Shown: positions 44,131 to 53,321, numbered from the stretch's first letter. The stretch: DNA of 64,000 bases from Caldifarciminota bacterium (GCA_030606335.1 JAUWGP010000012.1:1-64000), one strand, 5' to 3'. Notes: generated by a model from the letters alone, not told the origin. Translations and numbers: made by a program.

Positions 44131-45183
44131 TTAGATAGAAATAGAAAGGTCTTTTATATCCCTTCCAAATGCATTCCTGCCGCATCTTATCTGTCTTCCA
44201 ACGATAAAAGCAGGTTGACTTTTAGTGATAATCTTATCATCCATTGTTTTATATTCTACCCTGTAGTTTCTTTTAGACACTCCCCAGAGATAAGGAAATA
44301 ATCCAGTTGCTTTAAAAGCACAAAGTAGATAGTCCTCAGTACGTTTAATATTATCCTGAATTTTTACTGTTCTCCATGATGAAGGTGGTCTAATACCAGG
44401 AGTAAGTGCGTATATCTTCCCAGTATCAAGTGAAGTGACATCTTCTACTGAAGTAAATGGATTTACTTCAATCAAGCTGCTTCTGAAGATTTTAGAACCT
44501 AAATTTCTCATTTTTTCAACTGCGCTTACTTGCCAGCCTGGACAGAGTGGAACTGCGCTTCTATCAGTAATACTCAAATCTGCTGGATGAGTATCGTCTA
44601 TAAGAATGCTATTTCCTCTCGAAATTGAATGCATTATAGGGAAATTATATCCTCTCAGTGAAATCAGGTTCGGTAGTTCAGTATATTTTTTTATCTTATC
44701 GAATAATGCCCTGTCAAATTCTACTCTTATATTGAATCTTTTAATAAGAGAATCAGAATTATTTGTGTCTATAAAAAGGCTCGTTTCTCTTGTTGGTTTT
44801 GAAGATACGGGATTGTAGTTCTGCCTGTACCATGTATTAAAATCCATAACTACAAGAGGGAGCTTAAACTCTAAAGCAACCTCCTGTGCTCTACATTTCT
44901 TTCTATTTGTAACGATAAGCGTATATCTTACTGGAGACCATCCTAATTCCTTTTCAATCAGTCTAGCAATGTATATCTCATATCTACCAGTTGAGAAACT
45001 ACCAGATCCGAAGACAGCACAGGTCAGGGGTGTATCATTAAACTCGTACAAAGGTTGGAATTCACTCTTCCATAATTCATCAAGTCTTTTTCTTAAATCT
45101 CTCAGTGAATAGTATCTCCATAGATCAAGTGCACTCCTGATTATTCTATCTATGCGGGATTTTGATATAGCAGATATATTCAT
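44131..45183 (-). CDS. Unknown protein with PurN-like formyltransferase fold
   Basis: The 350-residue protein has no family I can name. A segment at about 52-115 resembles the start of formyltransferase/PurN-type Rossmann domains: a first strand LTCAVFGSGSFSTG, then YTLIVTNRKKCRAQEVALEF and LPLVVMDFNTW. Later NLISLRGYNFPIM and ILIDDTHPADLSI look like the LAGYM strand and the His-Pro segment of these enzymes. The 50-residue helical N terminus and the C-terminal extension (about 230-350) are additional. It has its own promoter, is convergent with the PBP gene and ends three bases from it. Function unknown; fold assignment by eye. Confidence 0.6.
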   Translation of the reverse strand: MNISAISKSRIDRIIRSALDLWRYYSLRDLRKRLDELWKSEFQPLYEFNDTPLTCAVFGSGSFSTGRYEIYIARLIEKELGWSPVRYTLIVTNRKKCRAQEVALEFKLPLVVMDFNTWYRQNYNPVSSKPTRETSLFIDTNNSDSLIKRFNIRVEFDRALFDKIKKYTELPNLISLRGYNFPIMHSISRGNSILIDDTHPADLSITDRSAVPLCPGWQVSAVEKMRNLGSKIFRSSLIEVNPFTSVEDVTSLDTGKIYALTPGIRPPSSWRTVKIQDNIKRTEDYLLCAFKATGLFPYLWGVSKRNYRVEYKTMDDKIITKSQPAFIVGRQIRCGRNAFGRDIKDLSISI

Positions 45184-45257
45184 ATTATTATTATCTAAAG
45201 ATCCGTATTTACAGGGATTTAAAGAGATTGTAAGAGATTCTTGATTTTAACACCTCT

Positions 45258-45286
45258 ATTATAACATAAAAAGTCATAAAAATCAA
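45258..45286 (-). promoter_or_regulatory. Promoter of the PurN-like gene
   Basis: On the minus strand TTGATT (45281-45286), 17 bp, TATAAT (45258-45263). A degenerate R1 unit (CAGGGATTTAAAGAGATTG) lies between it and the start codon. Confidence 0.65.
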
Positions 45287-45390
45287 GTCTTAAAATTTTT
45301 TGGGGGAGTATCGGGGTCAGGCTAAGAGATAAGAGATAATTACTAGACATTTAATCAAAAAGGTAATAATAAGTGACCCCGCCAAATGAC

Positions 45391-45419
45391 TTGACAAATT
45401 GAGAATTTTATGGTATAAT
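45391..45419 (+). promoter_or_regulatory. Promoter of secA
   Basis: TTGACA (45391-45396), 17 bp, TATAAT (45414-45419). Confidence 0.82.
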
Positions 45420-45740
45420 TGTTCTGGAAATGACTATTGACCCTGATGAAATAGCTCACAAGTTCGCATTTCACAGGGTAAACGATTGAAGATTAAGTTA
45501 ATTAGTTCATTGGTTGAATAGTTAAATGTTAGATGTAAAATTTGTAATGTTGAATTCGAAACGGAGAATCGGTGAAAGGGAGAAACGGAGATATGGGGAA
45601 AGTACCGAGTATCCAGTCCCGATGGAATAGTTTAAACATTCAACGGGATAAATAGTAAGTAGCGAGTAGGATGAATCAATGACTCGAAGATACAAAGACC
45701 TATAAAAATAAACGTTTATAAAGTTATTGGAGGGTTTTTT
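45420..45740 (+). repeat. secA leader with two palindromes and word tracts
   Basis: A CCCTGATGAAATAG...CATTTCACAGGGTAAA palindrome (45441-45482), AATGTTA words, GAGAAACGG words and a CCCGATGGAATAG...CATTCAACGGGATAAAT palindrome (45618-45653) fill the 320-base leader. No conserved SecM-like leader frame is seen. Confidence 0.7.
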
Positions 45741-48700
45741 ATGCGAAAAATAATCAAAAAAATATTTGGGACGGCAAACGATAGAGCGCTTGCAAAGCTT
45801 AGACCAATTGTAGATGAGATAAACCAACACTATGAGAAGTTACATTCACTTACTGATGAGGAGTTAAAGAATAAAACAGAGGAGTTTAGAAAGGGGATAA
45901 AAGAGATACTGAGACCCTTTGAGGAGAAGATAGATAAACTTGAGGTAGAAAGGGATAAATCTGATATGGAGACGAGACAGAGAATTGCCGTAGAAATAGA
46001 TACGCTCAAAGAAAGATTAGAAAAAGATGAGCAGGCTTATCTTGATGAATTATTACCTGAGGCATATGCGGTTGTTAAGGAAGCCTGCAAGAGATTAATT
46101 GAAAAGAAATGGATGGTTACGGAGCATGAATATACATGGGATATGATACCTTTTGATGTACAGCTTGTTGGAGCGATTGTATTACATAAAGGAAAGATTG
46201 CCGAGATGGCAACAGGTGAGGGAAAAACACTTGTCGCAACAATGCCGCTCTATCTAAATTCTCTTTCAGGCAAAGGAGCCCATTTGATTACTGTAAACGA
46301 TTATCTTGCAAGTAGAGATGCAGAATGGATGGGTGGAATTTATGGATTCTTAGGGGTATCCTGTGGTTGTATTCAGACAGGCATGAGTCCAGAGGAAAGG
46401 AAAGAACAGTATAGTAAGGATATAACATATGGAACGAATAATGAGTTTGGTTTTGATTATCTCAGGGATAATATGACTTGGAGAAGTGAGGATATAGTTC
46501 AGAGTGGTCATCACTATGCTATTGTAGACGAGGTTGACTCCGTTCTTATAGATGAGGCAAGAACCCCGTTGATAATATCGGGTCCTGTAGAGGTTTCTAT
46601 TAACAAGGAATACGATGCACAAAACTTGAGAGCAAAAAGAGTTAATCAACAACAAACAAAACTTACCAACTCACTGATTGCAGAAGCAAGAAGACTACTC
46701 AGCGAGGAAAAGGATAAGGAGGCCGGGGTAAAACTCCTTGCTGTTCAGAGAGGAGCTCCTAAGCACCGTCAATTAAGAAAGCTTATTGAAGAAGAACCCA
46801 GGGTTAAGAGATTAATTGACCAGACAGAGGCAGAATACATGAGGGATAAAAAATTACATGAGATTGATGAAATGCTTTATTATTCCATAGATGAAAGAGG
46901 ACATACAGTAAATGTATCAGAAAAGGGAAGAAATGTAATTGCGCCTGAGGATATAGATTTCTTTACCCTACCAGACCTATCGCAGGAACTTACAAAAATC
47001 GATGAAAATGAGGCTTTATCGCCAAGGGAGAAGATAGTAGAGAAAGAAGCGGTTCAGAGGGAATATGCGGAAAAATCTCAGACGAATCATGTTATTCAAC
47101 AGTTATTAAGGGCATATGAGTTGTTTGAAAAGGATGTTGAGTATGTTGTCCAGAATGGAAAGGTGATGATAGTCGATGAGTTTACCGGAAGGCTAATGCC
47201 TGGAAGAAGATACTCCGATGGATTACACCAGGCAATAGAGGCAAAGGAGAGAGTTAGAGTCGAGGCAGAGACTCAGACGCTTGCTACAATCACAATCCAG
47301 AATTATTTCAGGATGTATGATAAGCTTTCTGGTATGACAGGTACTGCTGCCACCGAGGCTTCAGAGTTTTATGATATTTATAAATTAGAGGTTATATCAG
47401 TACCGACAAATAAACCAATAAGGAGAATTGATTATACTGATGTTATATATAAAACAAAGAGGGAGAAATATAATGCCGCTATCAATGAGATAGAGAAGCT
47501 TCACAAATCAAAAAGACCAGTTCTTGTAGGGACAGTGTCAGTAGATGTATCTGAAACGATTTCAAGAATGCTACGTATGAAGGGAATTGCTCATCAGGTT
47601 CTTAATGCAAAACATCATCAGAAAGAAGCAGAGATAATTAAAAATGCCGGAGAGGGTGGAAGAGTAACGATATCAACAAATATGGCAGGAAGGGGTACAG
47701 ACATAAAATTGGGTTCGGGTGTAGTAGATTGTGATAAGTGCTGTATAAAGTGTGGAGAAGATGGTACATGTAATGAATGTGGGAATGGAGAAAATAGGTT
47801 AGAGTGCCTTACGGATCCTCCTTGTGGTCTTCATGTAATTGGTACTGAGAGACATGAATCAAGAAGAATTGATAATCAGCTGAGAGGTAGGTGTGCAAGA
47901 CAGGGAGACCCGGGTTCCTCAAGTTTTTATCTATCGCTTGAAGACAACCTTATGAGACTTTTCGGGTCTGAAAGAATTGCCGGTGTCATGGAGCGATTTG
48001 GGGGAAAGGAGGGTGAGCCCATACAACATAATCTCATTATGCGTGCAATTGAGGGAGCACAAAAGAGAATAGAGAGGATAAACTTTGATATAAGAAAGAG
48101 ACTTCTTGAATACGACGATGTTATGAATCGGCAAAGAGAGGTAATTTATTCAATGAGAAGGGAAATTCTCACAGGAAGAGATATAAAGGTAAGAATAAAT
48201 GATATAATTGATAGAGTGCTTTCTGATATTATAGATTCTTATATAACTGATTCACATTTTGAAAAAGAGAGCCTTGTTGGCTTGAGGCAAGAAGTAAGAG
48301 ACCTTTACCTTCTTGATATGCAGATTCCCGATGATGGTATAACACCGGAGATATTGCATGAAAGAATGAAAGAGGCTGTATTTGGATTATATAGCAGAAG
48401 AGAACAGGAGCTCGGTGACGAGGCTATGAGAGATCTTGAGAGACAGGTTATGCTTCAGGTTGTTGATGGGAGGTGGAGAGAGCACCTTTATGAACTCGAT
48501 GCCCTGAAGGAAGGTGTATCTCTACGTGGTTATGCTCAGAGAGATCCTCTTGTAGAATATAAGAGAGAGTCTTTTGGATTATTTGAGGAAGTTCTTGATG
48601 AAATAGACAGAGATGTGGTGAGGTATATGTATGGTTTAAGGCTTGTAAAGAGGGAGGAAACTGAAGACACCAGGGCCAGGGCTTATAAACCTGGAGTTAC

Positions 48701-48863
48701 TGCAGTAGAACAGCAGGCACCAAAAACACCCCAAGAGGGAGAAACCCCTCAGAAGCCAAAAACATTTATGAGAAATGGCAAGAAGGTGGGGAGAAATCAT
48801 CCCTGTCCATGTGGTTCCGGGAAGAAATATAAAAATTGTTGTTGGCCCAAATATGGGGCATAG
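45741..48863 (+). CDS. secA: Preprotein translocase ATPase SecA
   Basis: The 1040-residue motor drives export through SecYEG. It begins MRKIIKKIFGTANDRALAKL and has Walker A at about 157-163 (ATGEGKT), VNDYLASRDAEWMG, the FDYLRDNM segment, GMTGTAATEASEF and GRGTDIKLG. A cysteine-rich insertion of about 30 residues (about 664-694, eight Cys) stands between GRGTDIKLG and GLHVIGTERHESRR. The C-terminal zinc tail CPCGSGKKYKNCC is present. A helical insertion near residues 56-100 also lengthens the N terminus. The ATG follows GGAGGG. Confidence 0.97.
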   Translation: MRKIIKKIFGTANDRALAKLRPIVDEINQHYEKLHSLTDEELKNKTEEFRKGIKEILRPFEEKIDKLEVERDKSDMETRQRIAVEIDTLKERLEKDEQAYLDELLPEAYAVVKEACKRLIEKKWMVTEHEYTWDMIPFDVQLVGAIVLHKGKIAEMATGEGKTLVATMPLYLNSLSGKGAHLITVNDYLASRDAEWMGGIYGFLGVSCGCIQTGMSPEERKEQYSKDITYGTNNEFGFDYLRDNMTWRSEDIVQSGHHYAIVDEVDSVLIDEARTPLIISGPVEVSINKEYDAQNLRAKRVNQQQTKLTNSLIAEARRLLSEEKDKEAGVKLLAVQRGAPKHRQLRKLIEEEPRVKRLIDQTEAEYMRDKKLHEIDEMLYYSIDERGHTVNVSEKGRNVIAPEDIDFFTLPDLSQELTKIDENEALSPREKIVEKEAVQREYAEKSQTNHVIQQLLRAYELFEKDVEYVVQNGKVMIVDEFTGRLMPGRRYSDGLHQAIEAKERVRVEAETQTLATITIQNYFRMYDKLSGMTGTAATEASEFYDIYKLEVISVPTNKPIRRIDYTDVIYKTKREKYNAAINEIEKLHKSKRPVLVGTVSVDVSETISRMLRMKGIAHQVLNAKHHQKEAEIIKNAGEGGRVTISTNMAGRGTDIKLGSGVVDCDKCCIKCGEDGTCNECGNGENRLECLTDPPCGLHVIGTERHESRRIDNQLRGRCARQGDPGSSSFYLSLEDNLMRLFGSERIAGVMERFGGKEGEPIQHNLIMRAIEGAQKRIERINFDIRKRLLEYDDVMNRQREVIYSMRREILTGRDIKVRINDIIDRVLSDIIDSYITDSHFEKESLVGLRQEVRDLYLLDMQIPDDGITPEILHERMKEAVFGLYSRREQELGDEAMRDLERQVMLQVVDGRWREHLYELDALKEGVSLRGYAQRDPLVEYKRESFGLFEEVLDEIDRDVVRYMYGLRLVKREETEDTRARAYKPGVTAVEQQAPKTPQEGETPQKPKTFMRNGKKVGRNHPCPCGSGKKYKNCCWPKYGA

Positions 48864-48879
48864 GACTTATCTCAAGGTA

Positions 48880-48955
48880 TGTAGGCACGAATTCAATTCG
48901 TGCCCGATACATTCGCACAGTTAAAAACTGTGCCTACAACTGTCATTCCTGCCAA
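48880..48955. repeat. GTAGGCAC hairpin repeats
   Basis: GGCACGAATTCAATTCGTGCC and GCACAGTTAAAAACTGTGCC are two perfect hairpins in tandem, flanked by GTAGGCAC and CCTACAACTGTCATTCCTGCC. They lie between the convergent secA and radical SAM genes. There is no T-run, so they are repeats rather than classic terminators. Confidence 0.65.
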
Positions 48956-49003
48956 TAAGTAAGAAATTTTGATTTTTTATATTTGATATTTAATTTTTCT
49001 ACG

Positions 49004-50098
49004 TTATTCCCATACACCATAAATTTCATAATCACAATACTTACATCTTCCATTAATCACATTGTTTTGCAGAATTGTATATCCCCTTCTTTCTATAAGA
49101 AGCCTTCCACAGTTAGGGCAGAAGGTATTTTCCCAATCACCTCCTGGATAGTTACCAATGTAAACGTAGTGCAAACCCTCATCCAGTGCAATCTGTCTTG
49201 CAGTCTGTAGGGTCTGGACTGGTGTTGGTGATAGATGTTGAAGTTTGTACATTGGGAAGAATCTCGAGAAATGAACCGGTATGTCAGGACCGAGATTTTC
49301 TTTTATCCACCTGACGAGTTCTCTAATCATATCCTCGTCGTCATTTAATGTTGGTACAATGAGATTGGTTATTTCAAGATGAACATTATTTTCAATCAGT
49401 GTTTTACAGGTTGAGAGTACAGGTTCAAGACTTCCTCCAGACATTTCTCTATATAGGTCTTCTGTAAACCATTTTATATCAACATTTGCAGCATCTAAAT
49501 ATTTACATAACTCAAGAAGAGGTTCTTTATTCAGGAAACCATTAGTAACCCACACGTTTTTTATGCCCCTGTCCCTGGCAATCTTTGCCATATCCAGCAT
49601 ATATTCATAGAATATAGATGGCTCCGAGTATGTGTATGCAATTATAGGGATATTGTGCACATCGGCGCTATCTACCAGCTGCTCTGGTGAAAATGAATAG
49701 TTTTCTGTCTCATCAGGACTTTTCTGTGATATACTCCAGTTCTGACAGTATCTACATCGGAAATTGCAGCCAGCAATGGCGAGGGATAGTGCAGAATTTT
49801 CAGGGAGAAAATGAAAGAGTGGTTTTTTTTCAATCGGGTCTATATGAATGGCACAGGGATTGGAATATGCATGTGTATATAGTTTACCATCTATATTTTC
49901 ACGTACACGGCAAATTCCTATCTGCCCTGGGGAAAGAACACACATATGCGGACAGTTGAGACACCTCACCTTATTCCCATCTAATTGTTCATAGTAATAT
50001 GCTTCTTTCTGTGCTTCTCCATATCCCATGCTGGGAAGTAATAGAAAGAGAAATACAGGTATAATTATAAATGTTATATTTGTGATTTTCATTTTCAA
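49004..50098 (-). CDS. AmmeMemoRadiSam-type radical SAM enzyme with signal peptide
   Basis: The 364-residue protein carries the radical SAM CxxxCxxC motif at 111-118 (CNFRCRYC). An N-terminal Cys cluster (C46, C49, C53, C63) and two C-terminal CxxC pairs (FCPNCG, RCKYCD) accompany it. This is the pattern of the AmmeMemoRadiSam system enzyme (TIGR04337, related to pyruvate formate-lyase activases). Residues 1-27 form a clear hydrophobic signal or anchor sequence, so export is predicted, which is odd for an oxygen-sensitive SAM enzyme. The partner AMMECR1 and Memo genes are not in the window. Substrate unknown. Confidence 0.85.
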   Translation of the reverse strand: MKMKITNITFIIIPVFLFLLLPSMGYGEAQKEAYYYEQLDGNKVRCLNCPHMCVLSPGQIGICRVRENIDGKLYTHAYSNPCAIHIDPIEKKPLFHFLPENSALSLAIAGCNFRCRYCQNWSISQKSPDETENYSFSPEQLVDSADVHNIPIIAYTYSEPSIFYEYMLDMAKIARDRGIKNVWVTNGFLNKEPLLELCKYLDAANVDIKWFTEDLYREMSGGSLEPVLSTCKTLIENNVHLEITNLIVPTLNDDEDMIRELVRWIKENLGPDIPVHFSRFFPMYKLQHLSPTPVQTLQTARQIALDEGLHYVYIGNYPGGDWENTFCPNCGRLLIERRGYTILQNNVINGRCKYCDYEIYGVWE

Positions 50099-50291
50099 CC
50101 CCTATAGATTAAGAAAAATCCCCTCAGTAATATGGATTATCTTTTGAGTATTTTAAGAGATGAATGAAAATATATGTTGATAATAGTTTCCCATCATTTT
50201 TTAAGTATAATACAGAAAAAGAATTTTGTCAAGAAATTTGTTAAATTTTTCTTCTCTTTTTGTCTGTGTAGTTTCTATTGTGATTTTTTTC

Positions 50292-50320
50292 TTGACATTT
50301 TGGTTGATTTGGTTTATAAT
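50292..50320 (+). promoter_or_regulatory. Promoter of the JAMM gene (leaderless)
   Basis: TTGACA (50292-50297), 17 bp, TATAAT (50315-50320). The GTG start at 50327 coincides with the expected transcription start. Confidence 0.8.
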
Positions 50321-50326
50321 TTCCAC

Positions 50327-50845
50327 GTGGAAGAGTTTAATGTATATATAAAAGAGAGAGCATTTCTCGCTATGATTCTTTCGGTTATTGAGGTCTACAA
50401 AAGAGAAACTCTTGGGCTTTTGCTTGGGCACAGGGGAGAAAATAAATTCGTTATTGAGTATGCAATTCCTTCTCAAACAGCAGAAAGGATGTTTTCCTGG
50501 AGTGAGCCAAAGACAAGTGCTATTGAGAGGATGACTGAAATAATAGAGAACATGCCCATTAATGTAATTGGTGATTATCATTCACATACCGAATTTAGAG
50601 GGGATAGGGCAAGGGCAGTTCCAAGTGGTGAAGATATAGCAGATATGCGGATGGGAAATGTTCATATTATTATTGCAGTTAATCAAAAATCAAAAAGTAA
50701 AAGATGGAGACAGAATAAAGACGGGACAATTTCTGGAACACTTTCTGATTACCATATAAAAATATCTGCCGCAACACCAATAAGTGATTATAAATTCAAA
50801 CCCGTAAGGATAATCTGTCCCTCTGCAACCGGGATTTTTGACTGA
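50327..50845 (+). CDS. JAMM/Mov34-type metalloprotease
   Basis: The start chosen is GTG 50327. The frame is open further upstream, but that part contains the promoter and is not coding. The 172 residues from GTG cover the JAMM fold from its first strand (VYIKERAFLAMIL). The catalytic residues are Glu 27 (ETLGLLLG), His 85 and His 87 (GDYHSHTEF), and Ser 100 and Asp 103 (PSGEDIAD). The loop between the second His and the Ser is longer than in the classical motif. JAMM proteins are zinc isopeptidases or peptidases; the substrate here is unknown. It lies 20 bp upstream of dprA and is probably transcribed with it. Confidence 0.85.
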   Translation: MEEFNVYIKERAFLAMILSVIEVYKRETLGLLLGHRGENKFVIEYAIPSQTAERMFSWSEPKTSAIERMTEIIENMPINVIGDYHSHTEFRGDRARAVPSGEDIADMRMGNVHIIIAVNQKSKSKRWRQNKDGTISGTLSDYHIKISAATPISDYKFKPVRIICPSATGIFD

Positions 50846-50865
50846 GCATATTTTAATATAATGCT

Positions 50866-51930
50866 ATGAAGGAAATTGAGGCATGGATAAAACTCTCATT
50901 AGCAAGAGGAGTTGGTGATGAAACACTTAAGCACCTGATTAATAACCTTAGTTCACCTGTTAATGTCATACAGGCAGATGAGGAAAGAATTAAAGAACTT
51001 ACCAGCAGTGAAATTGCAAAAAGTATAAGAGAATGTGTAAATATAGATGTTGATAAAAGTATTTCTCTTATAGAGAGTTTGGGGGTTAAACTTATTCCCT
51101 TTACAAGTGATGAATATCCAGAGCGCCTTAAGAATCTTCCCTATTCTCCACCACTTTTGTATATTAGAGGAGAATTGAAAGATAATGAACCCTCCATTGC
51201 AATTGTGGGTTCCAGAAGGGCTTCACATTATGGTAAGATTGTCGCCGAGAGGTTTGCACGAGACATTGCAAGAGTAGGCTTGACAGTTGTATCTGGTCTT
51301 GCAAGGGGAATTGATACTTGCGCACATAAAGGAGCAGTTGATGAGGATGGAAGAACGATTGCAGTTCTGGGTTGTGGAATAGATAGGGTTTATCCATCTG
51401 AAAATGTTAATCTTTTGGGAAAGATAATAAATAATGGCGCCTGTATATCTGAATTTCCAATTGGAACTCAACCATTTGCAGGTAACTTTCCTCGCAGAAA
51501 TCGAATAATAAGCGGATTGTCTGATGCCATACTGGTCGTCGAGGCAACAATGCGCAGCGGTACGTTTTCAACAGTACAGTGGGCTCTTGAACAGGGCAAG
51601 GAGGTATTTGCTGTTCCCGGAAATATAACAGAGGAAACATCAAAGGGTACAAATAAATTGATAATGGATGGAGCAAGACCTGTTACAAACACACAGGATA
51701 TAATTGATGGTCTGAAAATGGATAGAGTAATTACAAAGAGGCAACTACCCAAAATGACTGAAGAGGAGATGAATGTATACGAAAGACTGGGTAATCAAGC
51801 GCTTCATATTGATGAATTGGCAATCTCTCTATCAATACCAGTCTCCAGGTTGTCAGGTCTTCTTCTTTCACTTGAGTTAAAATCGATAGTAAAAATCCTT
51901 CCGGGTAGGTATTTTATGAGAGAACAGTGA
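50866..51930 (+). CDS. dprA: DNA processing protein DprA
   Basis: The 354-residue protein loads RecA on incoming single-stranded DNA in natural transformation. It has a short N-terminal SAM-like helical region (about 1-60). The Rossmann-like core shows AIVGSRRASHYG, VVSGLARGIDTCAHKGA, VLGCGIDRVYPSEN and FPRRNRIISGLSD. A C-terminal winged-helix domain spans about 295-354. The core motifs are complete. The C terminus passes into GAGAGAAGAGAG words right at the stop. No other competence genes are in the window. Confidence 0.94.
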   Translation: MKEIEAWIKLSLARGVGDETLKHLINNLSSPVNVIQADEERIKELTSSEIAKSIRECVNIDVDKSISLIESLGVKLIPFTSDEYPERLKNLPYSPPLLYIRGELKDNEPSIAIVGSRRASHYGKIVAERFARDIARVGLTVVSGLARGIDTCAHKGAVDEDGRTIAVLGCGIDRVYPSENVNLLGKIINNGACISEFPIGTQPFAGNFPRRNRIISGLSDAILVVEATMRSGTFSTVQWALEQGKEVFAVPGNITEETSKGTNKLIMDGARPVTNTQDIIDGLKMDRVITKRQLPKMTEEEMNVYERLGNQALHIDELAISLSIPVSRLSGLLLSLELKSIVKILPGRYFMREQ

Positions 51931-51987
51931 AGAGAGAAGAGAGAAGTTGAAGTCAATTAACAATGCAAAATTAACAATGCAAAATGG

Positions 51988-52142
51988 CCCTGATGAAATA
52001 GATGCCCTGTTGAATAGCTCTGCTTCCACAGGGCAGGCTACATTTCACCATAATGTAATAAAGTGAAACATTACACATGGCAAGCAGGGCAGGCCACGAT
52101 GTAATATGAAAAAACTAATTACATATGGCAAGCAGGATAAAT
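51988..52142 (+). mobile_element. Largest palindrome composite (three inner elements)
   Basis: CCCTGATGAAATAGATG is followed by the 33-bp CCCTGTTGAATAG element (52005-52037), CTACATTTCA, a CCATAATGTAAT...ACATGGCAAG element (52048-52084) and CAGGGCAGG. Then come a CCACGATGTAAT...ATTACATATGGCAAG element (52094-52132) and CAGGATAAAT. Confidence 0.83.
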
Positions 52143-52149
52143 AGAGCGT

Positions 52150-52211
52150 CCCGATAGAATAGCTGCGCATTCTACCCCGTACATTGTTACTACAGGGCAG
52201 GCGGGATAAAT
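52150..52211 (+). mobile_element. Palindrome within palindrome (third filled site of the GGGATAAAT type)
   Basis: CCCGATAGAATAGCTGCGCA ... TTCTA is split from CGGGATAAAT by a CCCCGTACATTG...TACAGGGCAGG element (about 52175-52201). It enters at the base of the right arm, as in 20258-20320. Confidence 0.8.
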
Positions 52212-52744
52212 AGGGCGTAGGACGATAAACGGGGAACCGGAGAAAGGGAGAAACGGGGAAGGGAGAAGGGAGAATGACTAATGTCTAATGACGAATGACT
52301 AAGGAAAGGTAGGAGCCCGTCGTTTGACGGACGAAAAGGGAAGAAACAAAAGCTAAAGTCATCGGTTATCAGTAATCAGTAAATAAAAAAAACTTTGTGC
52401 CTTTCCGTTAGCTAACAGACTTGGTGGCATTAGAAGAAATGTTTAATGTTAAATGTTAAATGTGAGATGTTGAATGTTTAATGTGATGGTAGGAGCCCCG
52501 CCTTTGGCTGGGCGAAGAGGAAGGAGGTAGAGTAAGCAGTATGTAATAAACAAACTAAGTAAACTAAATAAATTTATCCCGTGAAGTGCGTAACATACTT
52601 CACTGGGACCAGATAAATATGATAGACTCAATAACTCAATGAACCCAACAAACTCAACAAACTCAATAAACCAGATAGATTCTATGACTAAGATGCAAGC
52701 AGTTTATAGATATAAGGTTATATAAAAAGAAAAATGGAGGTGTT

Positions 52745-53305
52745 ATGGCAACTACTACTGACTTTAAAAGGGGTATAACATTAAAGATTGACGGAGAGTT
52801 AATGACACTTTATGACTTTCAGCATGTGAAACCAGGAAAGGGTGGTGCGTTTGTTCGCACAAAATTGAAAAGGATGAAGAACGGAGCTATCATCGACAAA
52901 AACTTCAGGGCAGGTGAAAAAATCGAAATTGTGTGGATAGAAGAAAGAAAGTTTCAATATCTTTATAATGATGAACATCTATTTTTTTTCATGGATACAC
53001 AAAATTACGAACAGATATCACTACCATCATCTCTTTTGTCAGATAAAATCCTTTATCTGAAAGAAAATGAGGAGATTTCTATTATTTTTGCAGAAGGAAA
53101 GCCAGTTGACGTAGAAATTCCTACATTCTGTGAATTAAAGGTTGTTGAAACCGATCCAGGGGTAAAAGGAGATACAGCACAAGGAGGGTCAAAACCCGCA
53201 ACACTTGAAACAAGTCTTAAGGTTTCTGTTCCTCTTTTTATTAATATTGGGGATACAATAAAGGTTGATACAAGAACTGGAAAGTATATGGAGAGGGTTA
53301 AATAA
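52745..53305 (+). CDS. efp: Translation elongation factor P
   Basis: The 186-residue three-domain factor relieves ribosome stalling at polyproline. The KOW-like first domain contains HVKPGKGGAFVRTKLK, with the modifiable Lys in the PGKGG loop. Domain II has WIEERKFQYLYNDEHLFFFMD, and the C-terminal OB domain ends VPLFINIGDTIKVDTRTGKY, the family signature. The ATG follows GGAGGTGTT. The lysine-modifying enzymes are not in the window. It is convergent with the sugar transferase gene 16 bp away. Confidence 0.96.
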   Translation: MATTTDFKRGITLKIDGELMTLYDFQHVKPGKGGAFVRTKLKRMKNGAIIDKNFRAGEKIEIVWIEERKFQYLYNDEHLFFFMDTQNYEQISLPSSLLSDKILYLKENEEISIIFAEGKPVDVEIPTFCELKVVETDPGVKGDTAQGGSKPATLETSLKVSVPLFINIGDTIKVDTRTGKYMERVK

Positions 53306-53321
53306 GGGAAAAAGAGGAATT

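Larger units (their letters stand above)
51931..52744. other. Repeat-filled spacer between dprA and efp
   Basis: AACAATGCAAAATT words, two composite palindromes (51988-52142, 52150-52211), GAGAAACGG and CTAATGA words and GTAGGAGC hairpins (about 52312, 52486) are present. So are AATGTTA words, an inverted palindrome (52573-52607) and CTCAATGAACCCAACAAA nonamers. A ribosome-binding site (GGAGGTGTT) precedes efp. No gene is seen. Confidence 0.7.

Noticed and set aside
45420-45740. SecM-like regulatory leader before secA
   Set aside because: No open frame with a ribosome-binding site and arrest-like sequence is present; the leader is repeats.
50174-50326. Upstream extension of the JAMM gene
   Set aside because: The segment contains the consensus promoter and encodes Phe/Lys-rich sequence unlike the family; GTG 50327 starts the fold.
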